Source: Aliiroseovarius sp. M344 (lineage in GTDB: Bacteria > Pseudomonadota > Alphaproteobacteria > Rhodobacterales > Rhodobacteraceae). Taken from it: a stretch of DNA of 64,000 nucleotides. A program made the position numbers and the translations under genes. The stretch lies in the NCBI RefSeq assembly GCF_025140835.1, contig NZ_CP081153.1, positions 2,046,001 to 2,110,000 on the forward strand. Reading direction: 5' to 3'. The notes under the pieces were generated by a model. It did no database searches, had not been told where the DNA came from, and was given only the letters and a program-made list of their open reading frames with translations. Positions 8,882 to 17,756 of this stretch are shown piece by piece. The first letter of the stretch is position 1; every line of letters starts with the position of its first letter.

Positions 8882-9169
8882 ATGCCACTGCGCGCTTTGT
8901 CCTTTATCGCGATCTTCCCCAGCCTGCTGGTGGCCTGCGCCCCTGCGCCCGATTTCCCAACTGGTGCTGCCGCAAATGCGCCGTTTCCAAAAATCGTGCC
9001 AATCAGCGAAATACAGGCCAACGTTGAGACCCAGCAAACCGATGACGGCGTTGACGCATTGGCTGCACGGGCCGCCGACCTGCGCGCGCGCGCCGAAGCC
9101 CTGCGCGGCGCAACGGTGGTCGACCCGATGACCGAGGATAAGATGAAGGACGCACTGGACGCGTCCTGA
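8882..9169 (+). CDS. Small predicted lipoprotein
   Basis: The 95-residue protein begins with a type II signal peptide: a hydrophobic stretch from residue 5 to 18 and the lipobox LVAC with Cys19 as lipidation site. The mature part has a central predicted helix rich in Ala and Arg (VDALAARAADLRARAEALRG) and no known domain. ATG 8882 is chosen over upstream in-frame starts because CAGGAG precedes it and the signal sequence begins there. It lies divergent to the TetR gene and 109 bp before hom. The function is unknown. Confidence 0.75.
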   Translation: MPLRALSFIAIFPSLLVACAPAPDFPTGAAANAPFPKIVPISEIQANVETQQTDDGVDALAARAADLRARAEALRGATVVDPMTEDKMKDALDAS

Positions 9170-9278
9170 ACCGCTTAAACCCCTCAGAAATTTGTCCGAA
9201 CCTTGCCCCTGTGGATTGCACCGCACGCAGCCATTGGCTACACGTCGCCAAATGACATTACAGCCGACGGAGAGCGAC

Positions 9279-10571
9279 ATGAGTGACAACAGCCCCCTGC
9301 GCCTTGGGATTGCAGGTCTTGGCACCGTCGGCATCGGCGTGATCAAGATCATCCGTCGTCAGGCAGCCTTGCTGGAAGATCGTGCGGGTCGCCCCGTGGT
9401 AATCACCGCTGTTTCGGCCCGGTCACGTGACAAAGATCGAGGTGTCGATCTGTCAGGCTATGCGTGGGAAGACGATCCCGTCGCGCTGGCACAACGCGAT
9501 GACATCGACGTGTTTGTCGAGCTGATGGGCGGCCATGAAGGCCCCGCCAAGGACGCCTGTGACGCTGCGATTGTGGCTGGTAAAGACATCGTGACGGCCA
9601 ACAAGGCACTGTTGGCGCATCACGGGCAGGAAATGGCGCTGGCCGCCGAAGCGGCTGGCATTCGCCTGCGCTTTGAAGCGGCAGTTGCAGGTGGCATTCC
9701 GATCATCAAAGCCCTGACCGAAGGGCTGGCGGGCAACGAGATCACCCGCATCATGGGTGTCATGAACGGCACCTGCAATTACATCCTGACGCAAATGCAG
9801 GCCACCGGACGCGGCTATAACGCCCTGTTCGAGGAATGCGCCGAACTTGGTTATCTGGAAGCCGATCCGAACCTTGACGTGGGTGGGATTGACGCGGGCC
9901 ACAAGCTGGCGATCTTGTCCAGCATCGCCTTCGGCACACAGGTGAATTTCGACGCGGTTGAGCTGGAAGGCATCCAGCGTATCTTGCTGGAAGACATCGA
10001 ACACGCAGCCGAAATGGGCTATCGCATCAAATTGCTGGGCGTGGCGCAGATGACAGGCCGCGGGCTGGAACAGCGCATGAGCCCCTGCCTTGTGCCAGAC
10101 GGCTCGCCTTTGGGGCAACTGGAAGGCGGCACCAACATGGTGGTGGTCGAAGGCGACGCGATTGAACAAGTCGTGCTGCGCGGACCCGGTGCAGGCGAAG
10201 GGCCAACCGCCAGCGCGGTCATGGGCGACGTGATGGACATTGCGCGCGGGTTTAAACTCGCGACATTTGGCCAGCCGGCTGACACGTTGCGCCCTGTGAC
10301 GGGTGTGAAAGCGATGAAGCCTGCCCCCTTCTACTTGCGCATGATCCTGCTGGACAAACCCGGCGCACTGGCGAAGGTCGCTGCGGTTCTGGGCGACGCT
10401 GGCATCTCGATCGACCGGATGCGTCAGGTCAGCCATCAGCAGAAATTGGCACCCGTGCTGATTGTTACCCACAAGTGTACGCGTGACGCGCTGGATACGG
10501 CGTTGGCCGGTTTGGCAAAAACCGGGGTGGTCGACGGCGAACCAGTGGCCATTCGCATCGAAGAAGTCTGA
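9279..10571 (+). CDS. hom: Homoserine dehydrogenase
   Basis: This enzyme reduces aspartate-semialdehyde to homoserine in the threonine/methionine branch of the aspartate pathway, in the cytoplasm. The 430-residue protein opens with the NAD(P)-binding GLGTVGIGV (about residues 11-19), has the catalytic-domain signature GIPIIKALTEGLAGNEI and MNGTCNYIL, and ends with an ACT regulatory domain (about 350-425, FYLRMILLDKPGALAKVAAVLGDAGISI), which usually gives threonine feedback. ATG 9279 is chosen over upstream in-frame codons because of the GGAGAG site and family alignment. Confidence 0.97.
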   Translation: MSDNSPLRLGIAGLGTVGIGVIKIIRRQAALLEDRAGRPVVITAVSARSRDKDRGVDLSGYAWEDDPVALAQRDDIDVFVELMGGHEGPAKDACDAAIVAGKDIVTANKALLAHHGQEMALAAEAAGIRLRFEAAVAGGIPIIKALTEGLAGNEITRIMGVMNGTCNYILTQMQATGRGYNALFEECAELGYLEADPNLDVGGIDAGHKLAILSSIAFGTQVNFDAVELEGIQRILLEDIEHAAEMGYRIKLLGVAQMTGRGLEQRMSPCLVPDGSPLGQLEGGTNMVVVEGDAIEQVVLRGPGAGEGPTASAVMGDVMDIARGFKLATFGQPADTLRPVTGVKAMKPAPFYLRMILLDKPGALAKVAAVLGDAGISIDRMRQVSHQQKLAPVLIVTHKCTRDALDTALAGLAKTGVVDGEPVAIRIEEV

Positions 10572-10578
10572 TCCAACG

Positions 10579-11310
10579 ATGGATTGGCTTGCCGCCATCG
10601 ACATCTATTGCGAGCGGACCGGGCCGGAATTCTGGGCAGAACCTTTGAACGCCCTGTCGAACCTGTCCTTCATTGGGGCTGCCCTTTGGGGTTGGGTCGA
10701 AGCAAAGAAGCGTCACCGAACGGACGTGATGACGGTGATCCTGATTGCACTGGCCGCGATGATCGGGGTCGGCAGCTTTCTGTTTCATACATTCGCAAAC
10801 ACATGGTCCGAATTGGCGGACGTGGTCCCGATCTGGACCTTTGTCCTGCTGTTTGTGCTGGTTGCAATCCACCGGATCGGTGGCGTGCGGCCTGGTCGTA
10901 TTGGCATTGGGCTGGCTGTGGTGGTCGCCGTCTTTGCCCTGTTATTTGCCTTCGGAGGCGACGGGGCCGACAACCAAGCTATCGCCGGACAACCCGAGAT
11001 CACCCACACACATAGCCACGCCGAAGAACCCGCAAACACTTTGCTGAACGGATCCGAGCAGTACCTGCCTGCGGTACTCGCATTGCTGGCCTTCGCCTTT
11101 CTCAGCCACCGCAAGGGGCACCCGATTGCGCCTTGGGTAGCCGCAGCCACAGCGACTTTCATGGTCTCGCTGACCCTGCGCACCCTTGATATGCACCTAT
11201 GTGCCATCTGGCCGCTCGGCACCCATTTCATCTGGCATCTTCTGAACGGCACGATGATCGCGCTTCTGTTTCAGGGCCTCATCCGAAGTCGCGACGCACG
11301 CACCGTCTAA
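10579..11310 (+). CDS. Ceramidase-like (CREST superfamily) integral membrane hydrolase
   Basis: The 243-residue multi-pass membrane protein matches the alkaline ceramidase/CREST pattern: E21-P-L-N24-A-L-S-N near the N-terminus (calcium-site-like), S66-x3-H70 in GSFLFHTFANTWSELAD, D81, and H216-x3-H220 in HFIWHLLNG near the C-terminus, giving the Ser-His-Asp-His-His zinc-site set. Eukaryotic relatives hydrolyse the amide bond of ceramide; the bacterial substrate is unknown. It starts 7 bp after hom and is probably cotranscribed with it. A soluble-looking loop rich in His and Glu (THTHSHAEE) interrupts the middle. Confidence 0.8.
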   Translation: MDWLAAIDIYCERTGPEFWAEPLNALSNLSFIGAALWGWVEAKKRHRTDVMTVILIALAAMIGVGSFLFHTFANTWSELADVVPIWTFVLLFVLVAIHRIGGVRPGRIGIGLAVVVAVFALLFAFGGDGADNQAIAGQPEITHTHSHAEEPANTLLNGSEQYLPAVLALLAFAFLSHRKGHPIAPWVAAATATFMVSLTLRTLDMHLCAIWPLGTHFIWHLLNGTMIALLFQGLIRSRDARTV

Positions 11311-11397
11311 ACAGGCAAAAACCGACCAAATCCCTTGCCCCTGCCCCGCCCGGGCACTAAACCCGTGATCAACCAATTTAAGTAAGGATTGCCCATC

Positions 11398-12369
11398 ATG
11401 GCCGATAAAGTCGTTTTCCAGGACCGCATGCTTTCGCTGGGTCTGGCTCGTGTTTCTGAAGCCGCCGCGATGGCCAGCGCCACCCTTGTGGGACGGGGCG
11501 ATGAAAAGGCCGCAGACCAGGCTGCCGTGAACGCGATGCGCGACCAACTGAACCTTCTCGAAATCCACGGCACCGTGGTGATTGGCGAAGGTGAACGTGA
11601 CGAAGCCCCCATGCTCTATATCGGCGAAGAGGTCGGCACCGGTGAAGGCCCCGCCGTGGACATCGCTTTGGACCCGCTGGAAGGCACCACGCTCACCGCA
11701 AAAGACATGCCCAATGCGCTGACCGTCATTGCCATGGCCCCGCGCGGCACATTGCTGCACGCCCCCGATGTTTATATGGAGAAACTGGCGATTGGGCCGG
11801 GTTATCCGAAGGATGTGGTCAGCATGGCGATGTCCCCCGCTGAACGCGTCAAGGCATTGGCCAAGGCACGCGGATGCAAAATGGCCGATATCACCGTCTG
11901 TGTGCTGGAACGCCCGCGCCACGAGGAAATGATCGAAGGCATCCGGTCAACCGGTGCGGCGATCCGCCTGATCACCGATGGTGACGTGGCAGGCGTTATC
12001 CACTGTGCCGAAGCCGACATCACCGGCATCGACATGTATATGGGCAGCGGCGGCGCGCCTGAAGGCGTGCTGGCGGCCTCGGCTCTGAAATGCATGGGTG
12101 GTCAGATGTGGGGTCAGTTGACCTTCCGCAATGATGACGAACGTGGCCGCGCAGCCAAAGCCGGCATCACCGATCTGGACCGCATTTATACCCGCGATGA
12201 AATGGTCACCGCAGATGTGATCTTTGCCGCAACGGGCGTCACCGATGGTTCGATTGTATCAGGCATCAAACGCGAACCGGGCTTTCTGACCACAGAAACC
12301 CTGCTGATGCGGTCAAAAACCGGTTCCGTACGCCGCATGATCTATCGCAACCCTGTTTCGGCCAGCTGA
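11398..12369 (+). CDS. glpX: Class II fructose-1,6-bisphosphatase
   Basis: The enzyme hydrolyses fructose-1,6-bisphosphate to fructose-6-phosphate in gluconeogenesis. The 323-residue protein carries the GlpX signatures GEGERDEAPMLYIGE, DPLEGTT and GSGGAPEG, with conserved acidic metal ligands in the first two. ATG 11398 with AAGGA upstream is preferred to a TTG three codons earlier. The stop overlaps the ATG of the next gene by one base, and recJ follows after another overlap, so glpX, the isochorismatase and recJ form one translational run. Confidence 0.96.
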   Translation: MADKVVFQDRMLSLGLARVSEAAAMASATLVGRGDEKAADQAAVNAMRDQLNLLEIHGTVVIGEGERDEAPMLYIGEEVGTGEGPAVDIALDPLEGTTLTAKDMPNALTVIAMAPRGTLLHAPDVYMEKLAIGPGYPKDVVSMAMSPAERVKALAKARGCKMADITVCVLERPRHEEMIEGIRSTGAAIRLITDGDVAGVIHCAEADITGIDMYMGSGGAPEGVLAASALKCMGGQMWGQLTFRNDDERGRAAKAGITDLDRIYTRDEMVTADVIFAATGVTDGSIVSGIKREPGFLTTETLLMRSKTGSVRRMIYRNPVSAS

Positions 12370-12926
12370 TGACAGAAAGCCGGGCGCTGATCCTGATCGA
12401 CATCCAGAAAGGGTTTGATGACCCCGTCTGGGGCGCCCGCAACAACCCGCAAGCCGAGGCGAACGCCGCCCGACTACTGACCCATTGGCGGGCGAACGAC
12501 TGGCCCGTTTTTCACGTTCAGCACCTGTCTGTGACCCCCGGAAGCCCGTTGAACCCAACCGGCGGCGCAATTGATTTCAAACCCGAAGTCACCCCTCTTG
12601 CCGAGGAACCGGTCCTGACGAAAAACGTGAACTCGGCTTTCATCGGAACGGATTTGGAAGACCAGTTGCACAAGGCGCGCATCACCGCGGTCGTGATCTG
12701 CGGGTTGACCACGCCGCATTGCGTCTCGACCACCACGCGTATGGCCGCAAACCTAGGCTTTCAGGTCACCCTGCCCCACGACGCCTGCGCAGCTTTTACC
12801 GGGAACGCAAACGCGGGATGGCGCGCGAGCGATGGACCGACGGCAGAAGAGATCCACACCGCAGCGCTCGATCACCTGAACGGCGAATTCGCCCATGTCT
12901 GCACGACCGACGAGGTGATGGCATGA
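12369..12926 (+). CDS. Isochorismatase-like cysteine hydrolase
   Basis: The 185-residue cytoplasmic protein belongs to the isochorismatase/nicotinamidase superfamily. The catalytic triad is visible as D11 (LILIDIQKGF), K85 (VLTKNVNSAF) and C118 (GLTTPHCVSTT), and the cis-peptide region VVICGLTT precedes the Cys. The specific substrate cannot be assigned from sequence; family members cleave ureido, nicotinamide or isochorismate-type substrates. It is wedged between glpX (1-bp overlap) and recJ (4-bp overlap). Confidence 0.9.
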   Translation: MTESRALILIDIQKGFDDPVWGARNNPQAEANAARLLTHWRANDWPVFHVQHLSVTPGSPLNPTGGAIDFKPEVTPLAEEPVLTKNVNSAFIGTDLEDQLHKARITAVVICGLTTPHCVSTTTRMAANLGFQVTLPHDACAAFTGNANAGWRASDGPTAEEIHTAALDHLNGEFAHVCTTDEVMA

Positions 12927-14671
12927 ACAGCTTTCTAGGGGTCGACAGCTCGATCACAGGTCGCCGCTGGGTGGGTCCCACAACCGAGATCGACCGTCAG
13001 GCCGAAGCTTTGGTGCAGCAAACCGACCTGCCCGCACCGTTGTGCAAAGTGCTGGCCCGGCGCGGCCTGCAAGCAGCGGACGCCCCGGGGTTCCTTGACC
13101 CAACCCTGCGCGACCTTCTGCCCGACCCGCGAAAAATGAAAGATATGGAGGCCGCCGCGGCCCGTATCTTGCAAGCGCTCGACCAGAACGAAAAGGTCGC
13201 CATTTTCGCCGATTATGATGTCGATGGCGCAACGTCGGCGTCCCTTCTGATCGATTGGTTTCGCCATTTTGGTCGTGACGTCACGCTTTATATCCCGGAC
13301 CGTATTGACGAAGGCTATGGTCCAAACACGCCCGCGATGGAAGAATTGGCGCAGCGCCACAGCCTGATCATCTGCGTCGATTGCGGCACGCTCAGCTTTG
13401 AGCCCATCGCGGCGGCGCGCGCCAAAAAGGCGGATGTCGTGGTGCTGGATCACCACCTTGGCGGCGAGGTCTTGCCAGATGCAAACGCGGTGGTGAACCC
13501 GAACCGGCAAGACGAAGTTGATGCACCCGGTTACCTGTGTGCCGCTGGCGTGGTTTTCTTACTGCTCGTGGAACTCGGACGCCTGCTGCGCGATGCAGAA
13601 CGCGCGGGTCCCGACCTGATTTCAATGCTGGACCTCGTGGCGCTTGGCACGGTGGCCGACGTGGCCCCGTTGACCGACGCAAACCGCGCAATGGTTCGTC
13701 AGGGCTTGAAAATCATGGCGCGGCGCAACCGCCCAGGAATGGTTGCGTTGGCCGACGTCGCAGGGTTGAACGAAGCGCCCCGAGCCTATCATCTTGGCTA
13801 TCTGATGGGGCCACGTGTGAATGCGGGCGGCCGGATCGGAAAGGCCGACCTTGGTGCGCGACTATTGTCTACAACGGACATGAACGAAGCGCGGTCTATC
13901 GCCGAAAAGCTGAATGAACTCAATGCTGAGCGCCGCGAAATTGAGGCCCGTGTGCAAGACGCGGCGATGGAACAGGCGGAAGCACGCGGCCTGCAAGCAC
14001 CCTTGGTATGGGCCGCCGCAGATGGCTGGCATCCCGGCGTGGTCGGTATTGTAGCAAGCCGTTTAAAGGAAGCCGCCAATCGGCCAGCTGTTGTGATTGG
14101 CTTCGACGGCGAGGACGGCAAAGGATCCGGGCGATCCGTCTCGGGCATCGACCTAGGCGCGGCGATCCAAAGGCTTGCGGCCGACGGATTGATCACCAAG
14201 GGCGGTGGTCACAAGATGGCTGCCGGGCTCAGCCTGACGCGGGATCAGTTGGAACCTGCCATGGCGCGCTTGTCAGAGCTGCTCGCCAAACAAGGTGCAG
14301 GTGACCTGGGCGCGGCCGATCTGAAGATTGACGCGCTGTTGATGCCGTCAGCCGCGACAGTTGAATTGATCGAAACGCTGGAACAAGCGGGACCGTTTGG
14401 CGCGTCTGCGCCCGCCCCTCGGTTCGCCTTTCCCGAGGTTCAGATTCTGTTTGCAAAACGGGTTGGCCAAAGCCATCTGAAGGTCAGTTTCGGAGACGGG
14501 CTTGGCACCCGTATCGACGCCATCGCTTTCGGGGCATTTGATGGCCCGCTTGGCCCGGCACTGGAACAGCATGGGGGTCAACGGTTCCATTTGGCGGGAC
14601 GACTCGAAATCAACCAATGGCAGGGTCGTACCAGCCCTCAATTACGCTTAGAAGACGCGGCAAAAGCCTGA
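12923..14671 (+). CDS. recJ: Single-stranded-DNA-specific 5'-3' exonuclease RecJ
   Basis: RecJ degrades single-stranded DNA 5' to 3' in recombination and mismatch/base-excision repair. The 582-residue protein has the DHH phosphoesterase motifs ADYDVDGATSA, VDCGT and VVLDHH, the DHHA1 domain with GSGRSVSGIDLGAAI and GGGHKMAAG, and a C-terminal OB fold. ATG 12923 overlaps the previous stop (ATGA). Much longer in-frame extensions upstream run inside the previous gene and are not used. A tRNA-Glu gene follows. Confidence 0.97.
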   Translation: MNSFLGVDSSITGRRWVGPTTEIDRQAEALVQQTDLPAPLCKVLARRGLQAADAPGFLDPTLRDLLPDPRKMKDMEAAAARILQALDQNEKVAIFADYDVDGATSASLLIDWFRHFGRDVTLYIPDRIDEGYGPNTPAMEELAQRHSLIICVDCGTLSFEPIAAARAKKADVVVLDHHLGGEVLPDANAVVNPNRQDEVDAPGYLCAAGVVFLLLVELGRLLRDAERAGPDLISMLDLVALGTVADVAPLTDANRAMVRQGLKIMARRNRPGMVALADVAGLNEAPRAYHLGYLMGPRVNAGGRIGKADLGARLLSTTDMNEARSIAEKLNELNAERREIEARVQDAAMEQAEARGLQAPLVWAAADGWHPGVVGIVASRLKEAANRPAVVIGFDGEDGKGSGRSVSGIDLGAAIQRLAADGLITKGGGHKMAAGLSLTRDQLEPAMARLSELLAKQGAGDLGAADLKIDALLMPSAATVELIETLEQAGPFGASAPAPRFAFPEVQILFAKRVGQSHLKVSFGDGLGTRIDAIAFGAFDGPLGPALEQHGGQRFHLAGRLEINQWQGRTSPQLRLEDAAKA

Positions 14672-14763
14672 TTTTCATGGGCCTTCCAGTTTTTTCAAAA
14701 AAGCTGAGAATCCCTCTTGCACGGCTCGAACCTTTCTCCTAAAAACCCCCTCACCGACAGAGT

Positions 14764-14838
14764 GGCCCGTTCGTCTATCGGTTAGGACGCCAGGTTTTCA
14801 ACCTGGAAAGAGGGGTTCGATTCCCCTACGGGCTGCCA
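14764..14838 (+). tRNA. tRNA-Glu (anticodon UUC)
   Basis: A full cloverleaf can be folded: acceptor GGCCCGT with ACGGGCT (one G-T pair), D arm GTCT/GGAC, anticodon stem CCAGG/CCTGG around loop TTTTCAA giving anticodon TTC, variable AAAG, T arm AGGGG/CCCCT around TTCGATT, discriminator G and an encoded CCA end at 14836-14838. Confidence 0.97.
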
Positions 14839-15046
14839 CTTCTTCCCCTACATGCCGAAAAAACAGTCCGATCAATTTGACTTTGATCGCGATTTTTATG
14901 CCGCTCTGCCGACAGGAGCGCGCCTAAAGGCACCTGCTGGATGAATTTCTGCGCTCCCGATATCGGGCCCAAGCCATGCAAACGGCATCCTTTCGACGTT
15001 CACAGGCTCAAGGCGACGTTTCGCCAGATACGACGTGAAGGCTGTG

Positions 15047-16054
15047 CTAAGCCTGTTGCGCCGACTGGCGAAACTCCGGTCGGAAAAGAGTCATGCAGGC
15101 GCGGCCCCTGTCTTTGGACATGTAAAGCGCCAGATCGGCGTCGGCGGCCATCTGATCCGCCGTCGCTGGGTTATAGTCATTGCTGCGCGCAATGCCGATG
15201 CTGGCTGAAATTCGGCACTCCTGCCCGGCAAATGCAATCGGACACTCAAGCCGCGAGATGATCCGCGTCGCGATGCTTTCCAAGACGTCCTCTTCCGCTA
15301 AGCGTCCAAAAAGAATGACAAACTCGTCGCCGCCGACCCGCGCAACCATGTCCGATTCTCTCGTCTCATCCGTCAAGACGCGTGCGACTTCGCGCAAGAC
15401 GGCATCCCCTGCCGCGTGACCGAGTGTGTCATTCACCGCTTTGAAAAAGTCGAGGTCGATATGCATCAGCGAGAATACACCGCCTTTCCCAATGTGACGG
15501 TTAAGATTGGCGTCAAAGGCGCGTCGGTTATGCAGGCCGGTCAACCCGTCTGTCATCGCTTCAACCTGCGCTTCCGCCTTTTCGTCATGGAGGCGGTGCG
15601 CGAGTTGGGTGGTTGCTTCCATCGCCGCTGTTTTTGCTTCCATCAAGTACAACATTTCGACGGTCAGATCGGTGGGCGCGAAATCCGAACCAGCAAGCTG
15701 ATAGCGGGCAACTGCATCGACCACGGAATAGCCGAAGGAAAGGTTCATCAGCACCTGGTTGCTGCCAGGTAGTACGGCCACAGCGCCCACCATCGTAGTG
15801 CCTGATCCGTCTTTCAGGCGCAAATACACCTTGGCGTCGCCCATAGCCCGCACATCGTCCATAGACCGAACCACCCGAGGGCGCCGAAGTTCGAATAGGG
15901 AAAACGCGCTGCGCCCGACCAATTCACCGCCGAAGATTTTGACAATTGTGGGGCCTGCATGACTGACGCGCGCGCCATCGTCGAGCAGCAAGTGCATCGG
16001 CATCATCTGGTCGAGTGTATGCAGCGCTATTGGAATAGAGGTATCGGGTGTCAT
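15047..16054 (-). CDS. Diguanylate cyclase with HNOBA-type N-terminal domain
   Basis: The 335-residue protein makes cyclic di-GMP. Residues 1-150 resemble the HNOBA (heme-NO-binding-associated, PAS-like) domain of soluble guanylate cyclases, with LFELRRPRV and a VYLRLKDGSG strand. A short coiled-coil-like linker follows (about 135-165, EAKTAAMEATTQLAHRLHDEKAEA). The GGDEF domain has DGLTGLHNRRAF, an intact catalytic GGDEF at 241-245 and the inhibitory I-site RESD at 232-235. It overlaps the H-NOX gene by 4 bp (ATGA), so the H-NOX protein is its likely sensory partner. It ends the transcript; tRNA-Glu lies on the other strand. Confidence 0.92.
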   Translation of the reverse strand: MTPDTSIPIALHTLDQMMPMHLLLDDGARVSHAGPTIVKIFGGELVGRSAFSLFELRRPRVVRSMDDVRAMGDAKVYLRLKDGSGTTMVGAVAVLPGSNQVLMNLSFGYSVVDAVARYQLAGSDFAPTDLTVEMLYLMEAKTAAMEATTQLAHRLHDEKAEAQVEAMTDGLTGLHNRRAFDANLNRHIGKGGVFSLMHIDLDFFKAVNDTLGHAAGDAVLREVARVLTDETRESDMVARVGGDEFVILFGRLAEEDVLESIATRIISRLECPIAFAGQECRISASIGIARSNDYNPATADQMAADADLALYMSKDRGRACMTLFRPEFRQSAQQA

Positions 16055-16647
16055 GACACGCTCGCAGCAGCAAGGTGAAAGGCGCGCCCTTCGCCGTGGC
16101 GTATCTCAAGCAGCCTTACCGATATTGTTTCACTTTGATCGTTGCGGCCAAGGTGTTCCAAAAAAGCGAGGGCGCCGTAATCGTCGGCAAGGGCACGAAG
16201 GACGCCCAGCAGAACAAAACCCATGCCATGTGATGCGCTAAAGCAGGTAACTTCAAACTCTTCAGTTGAGATCTCGTCCAATTCGATTGCCGGCAGATCG
16301 AGATCGGGAACGGCAAGTTGCGCCCGCCCCCTAAGGTCTTCGAGTGAATGAAGAAAATCCGTATAGTTCACGCCACCAAAACGTAGCAGACGCCGAACCC
16401 GTTCGACCCGAGCGTCGGTCACGAGGAAGGTTCCAAAATCTTCGAGTAATGTGTCCGACGGTTTGTCCAGTTTTTGAGCGGCCACTGCCACCAAACGATT
16501 GGCAACATCGACATCATACCGAAACACAGGTTCGAAGCTGTCATGCCCAAGGTCCAGTTCGCACATGATATCACGCCAGTGCGCGATCCCATACGTGAAT
16601 ATGAGAAACCCTTCAAAACACCAAAAAATCAGACCATGTATTGTCAT
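16051..16647 (-). CDS. Heme NO-binding (H-NOX) domain protein with degenerate YxSxR motif
   Basis: The 198-residue protein aligns with the H-NOX fold from its first residues (MTIHGLIFWCFEGFL...YG...W). H100 (DFLHSLEDL) sits where the proximal heme-iron His is expected. The motif that holds the heme propionates, Tyr-x-Ser-x-Arg, reads F136-x-A138-x-H140 here, so all three key residues differ. It may bind heme differently, or bind another ligand. The downstream GGDEF gene overlaps by 4 bp, which makes H-NOX regulation of diguanylate cyclase likely, as known for other bacteria. Confidence 0.85.
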   Translation of the reverse strand: MTIHGLIFWCFEGFLIFTYGIAHWRDIMCELDLGHDSFEPVFRYDVDVANRLVAVAAQKLDKPSDTLLEDFGTFLVTDARVERVRRLLRFGGVNYTDFLHSLEDLRGRAQLAVPDLDLPAIELDEISTEEFEVTCFSASHGMGFVLLGVLRALADDYGALAFLEHLGRNDQSETISVRLLEIRHGEGRAFHLAAASVS

Positions 16648-16729
16648 TGCACACTCGTTTCACCCGCCACGTTAGCAGCCGAGTGTAAACAAACCGGAAA
16701 TGCACAAACGATCTGATGGCGGTCCCTGC

Positions 16730-17425
16730 TTAGCGCTGCGCTGAATCAAGCCAGAGGGGAATCTGCCCGATGTCGTCCAAAACAACGTCGGCAAATGGAG
16801 CCAACTCCTGCTTGCTCGCAGGCCCTGTCAGAACTGCAATGGTCTTCATGCCAGCCGCCCGCCCGGCGTGCAGGTCATGCAGGCTGTCGCCAACCATAGC
16901 GATGCGATCGGGTGCGATACCGGTCGCGACCGCAAAAGCCAGACAGGGACCAGGTTCGGGTTTCGAACCGTGACCACTATCGTATCCGGAAATGAAATCG
17001 AACAACCCCGTGACACCGGCCGCGTCCAAATGCGCGCGCGCAGGGCGTTCAGCATCATTTGTGGCAAGGCCAATTTTCAATCCGCGCCCACGCAACGCGT
17101 CGAGATACGAGGTCAGAGCTACAACCTGAATTTGCGGGACCACCGCGGCCTCTTCATTAAGAAGTGTTTCCAACTCATCGGCGGAATGGGCAACATGCCG
17201 CCGAAGTGCTGCGACGATCTGGGTTGGGGTGCCCGCGATGACGACGCTGTTTGGTTGAAAGCTTCGCGCGTCGACATCATACCCGATGTCGGCTCCGATT
17301 AAACGAGCGCGATCCATATCCCCTTCGGTCAGGCGCAAAAGCACGGCCTGCGTCCAACCTTCCCATGTCGCTTCAAACAGAAATAATGTGCCGTCTTTGT
17401 CAAATAAAAGGGCGTCGATTGGCAT
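16730..17425 (-). CDS. HAD family hydrolase (phosphoglycolate phosphatase-like)
   Basis: The 231-residue protein has the haloacid dehalogenase motifs: DKDGTL with nucleophile D9 and acid D11, motif II in IGLATND, the Lys-bearing GSKPEPGP, and motif IV in MVGDSLHDL. A helical cap sits between motifs I and II. The substrate is unknown; a second, more typical phosphoglycolate phosphatase is encoded at 62206-62910. ATG 17425, preceded by GGAAAGAG, is chosen over an upstream in-frame start that would add unrelated residues. It follows the DUF3572 gene by 52 bp on the same strand. Confidence 0.85.
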   Translation of the reverse strand: MPIDALLFDKDGTLFLFEATWEGWTQAVLLRLTEGDMDRARLIGADIGYDVDARSFQPNSVVIAGTPTQIVAALRRHVAHSADELETLLNEEAAVVPQIQVVALTSYLDALRGRGLKIGLATNDAERPARAHLDAAGVTGLFDFISGYDSGHGSKPEPGPCLAFAVATGIAPDRIAMVGDSLHDLHAGRAAGMKTIAVLTGPASKQELAPFADVVLDDIGQIPLWLDSAQR

Positions 17426-17477
17426 GGATTCTCTTTCCAATTCTGCTGTATCGCATTGGCGATTGAACATTTTCTTT

Positions 17478-17756
17478 TCAGGTCCAGTGAACCTGTGCCC
17501 CACCGGGAAGGGCTTGGCGTGCCGCTGACAATTCCTGATAAGGCATATTCAGCGCATCGCAAACCCGCACCACCCAAGCGTCATCCATCAATAGGAAATC
17601 CAGCACCGAGCCCAGAAACGCCGCGTCGCCAGCACCTTGGCGCAGCGTGTCCTGATCGACGCCGGTTGACCCCATGAAAACCGGCAAAAGCTCGTCGTCT
17701 GAGACAAGCCATCCCAACACGTTCAGGGCCGTGGCCTCGGCCTTTTCCAGCTTCAT
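17478..17756 (-). CDS. DUF3572 family protein
   Basis: The 92-residue protein matches the small alphaproteobacterial DUF3572 family (KAEATALNVLGWL...FLLMDDAWVVRVCDALNMPYQELSAARQALPGG). No catalytic residues are evident and the function is unknown. ATG 17756 is taken because AAGGAG lies 7 bases before it; an in-frame ATG two codons upstream is possible. It is divergent from the pleD-type gene, about 100 bp away. Confidence 0.8.
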   Translation of the reverse strand: MKLEKAEATALNVLGWLVSDDELLPVFMGSTGVDQDTLRQGAGDAAFLGSVLDFLLMDDAWVVRVCDALNMPYQELSAARQALPGGAQVHWT

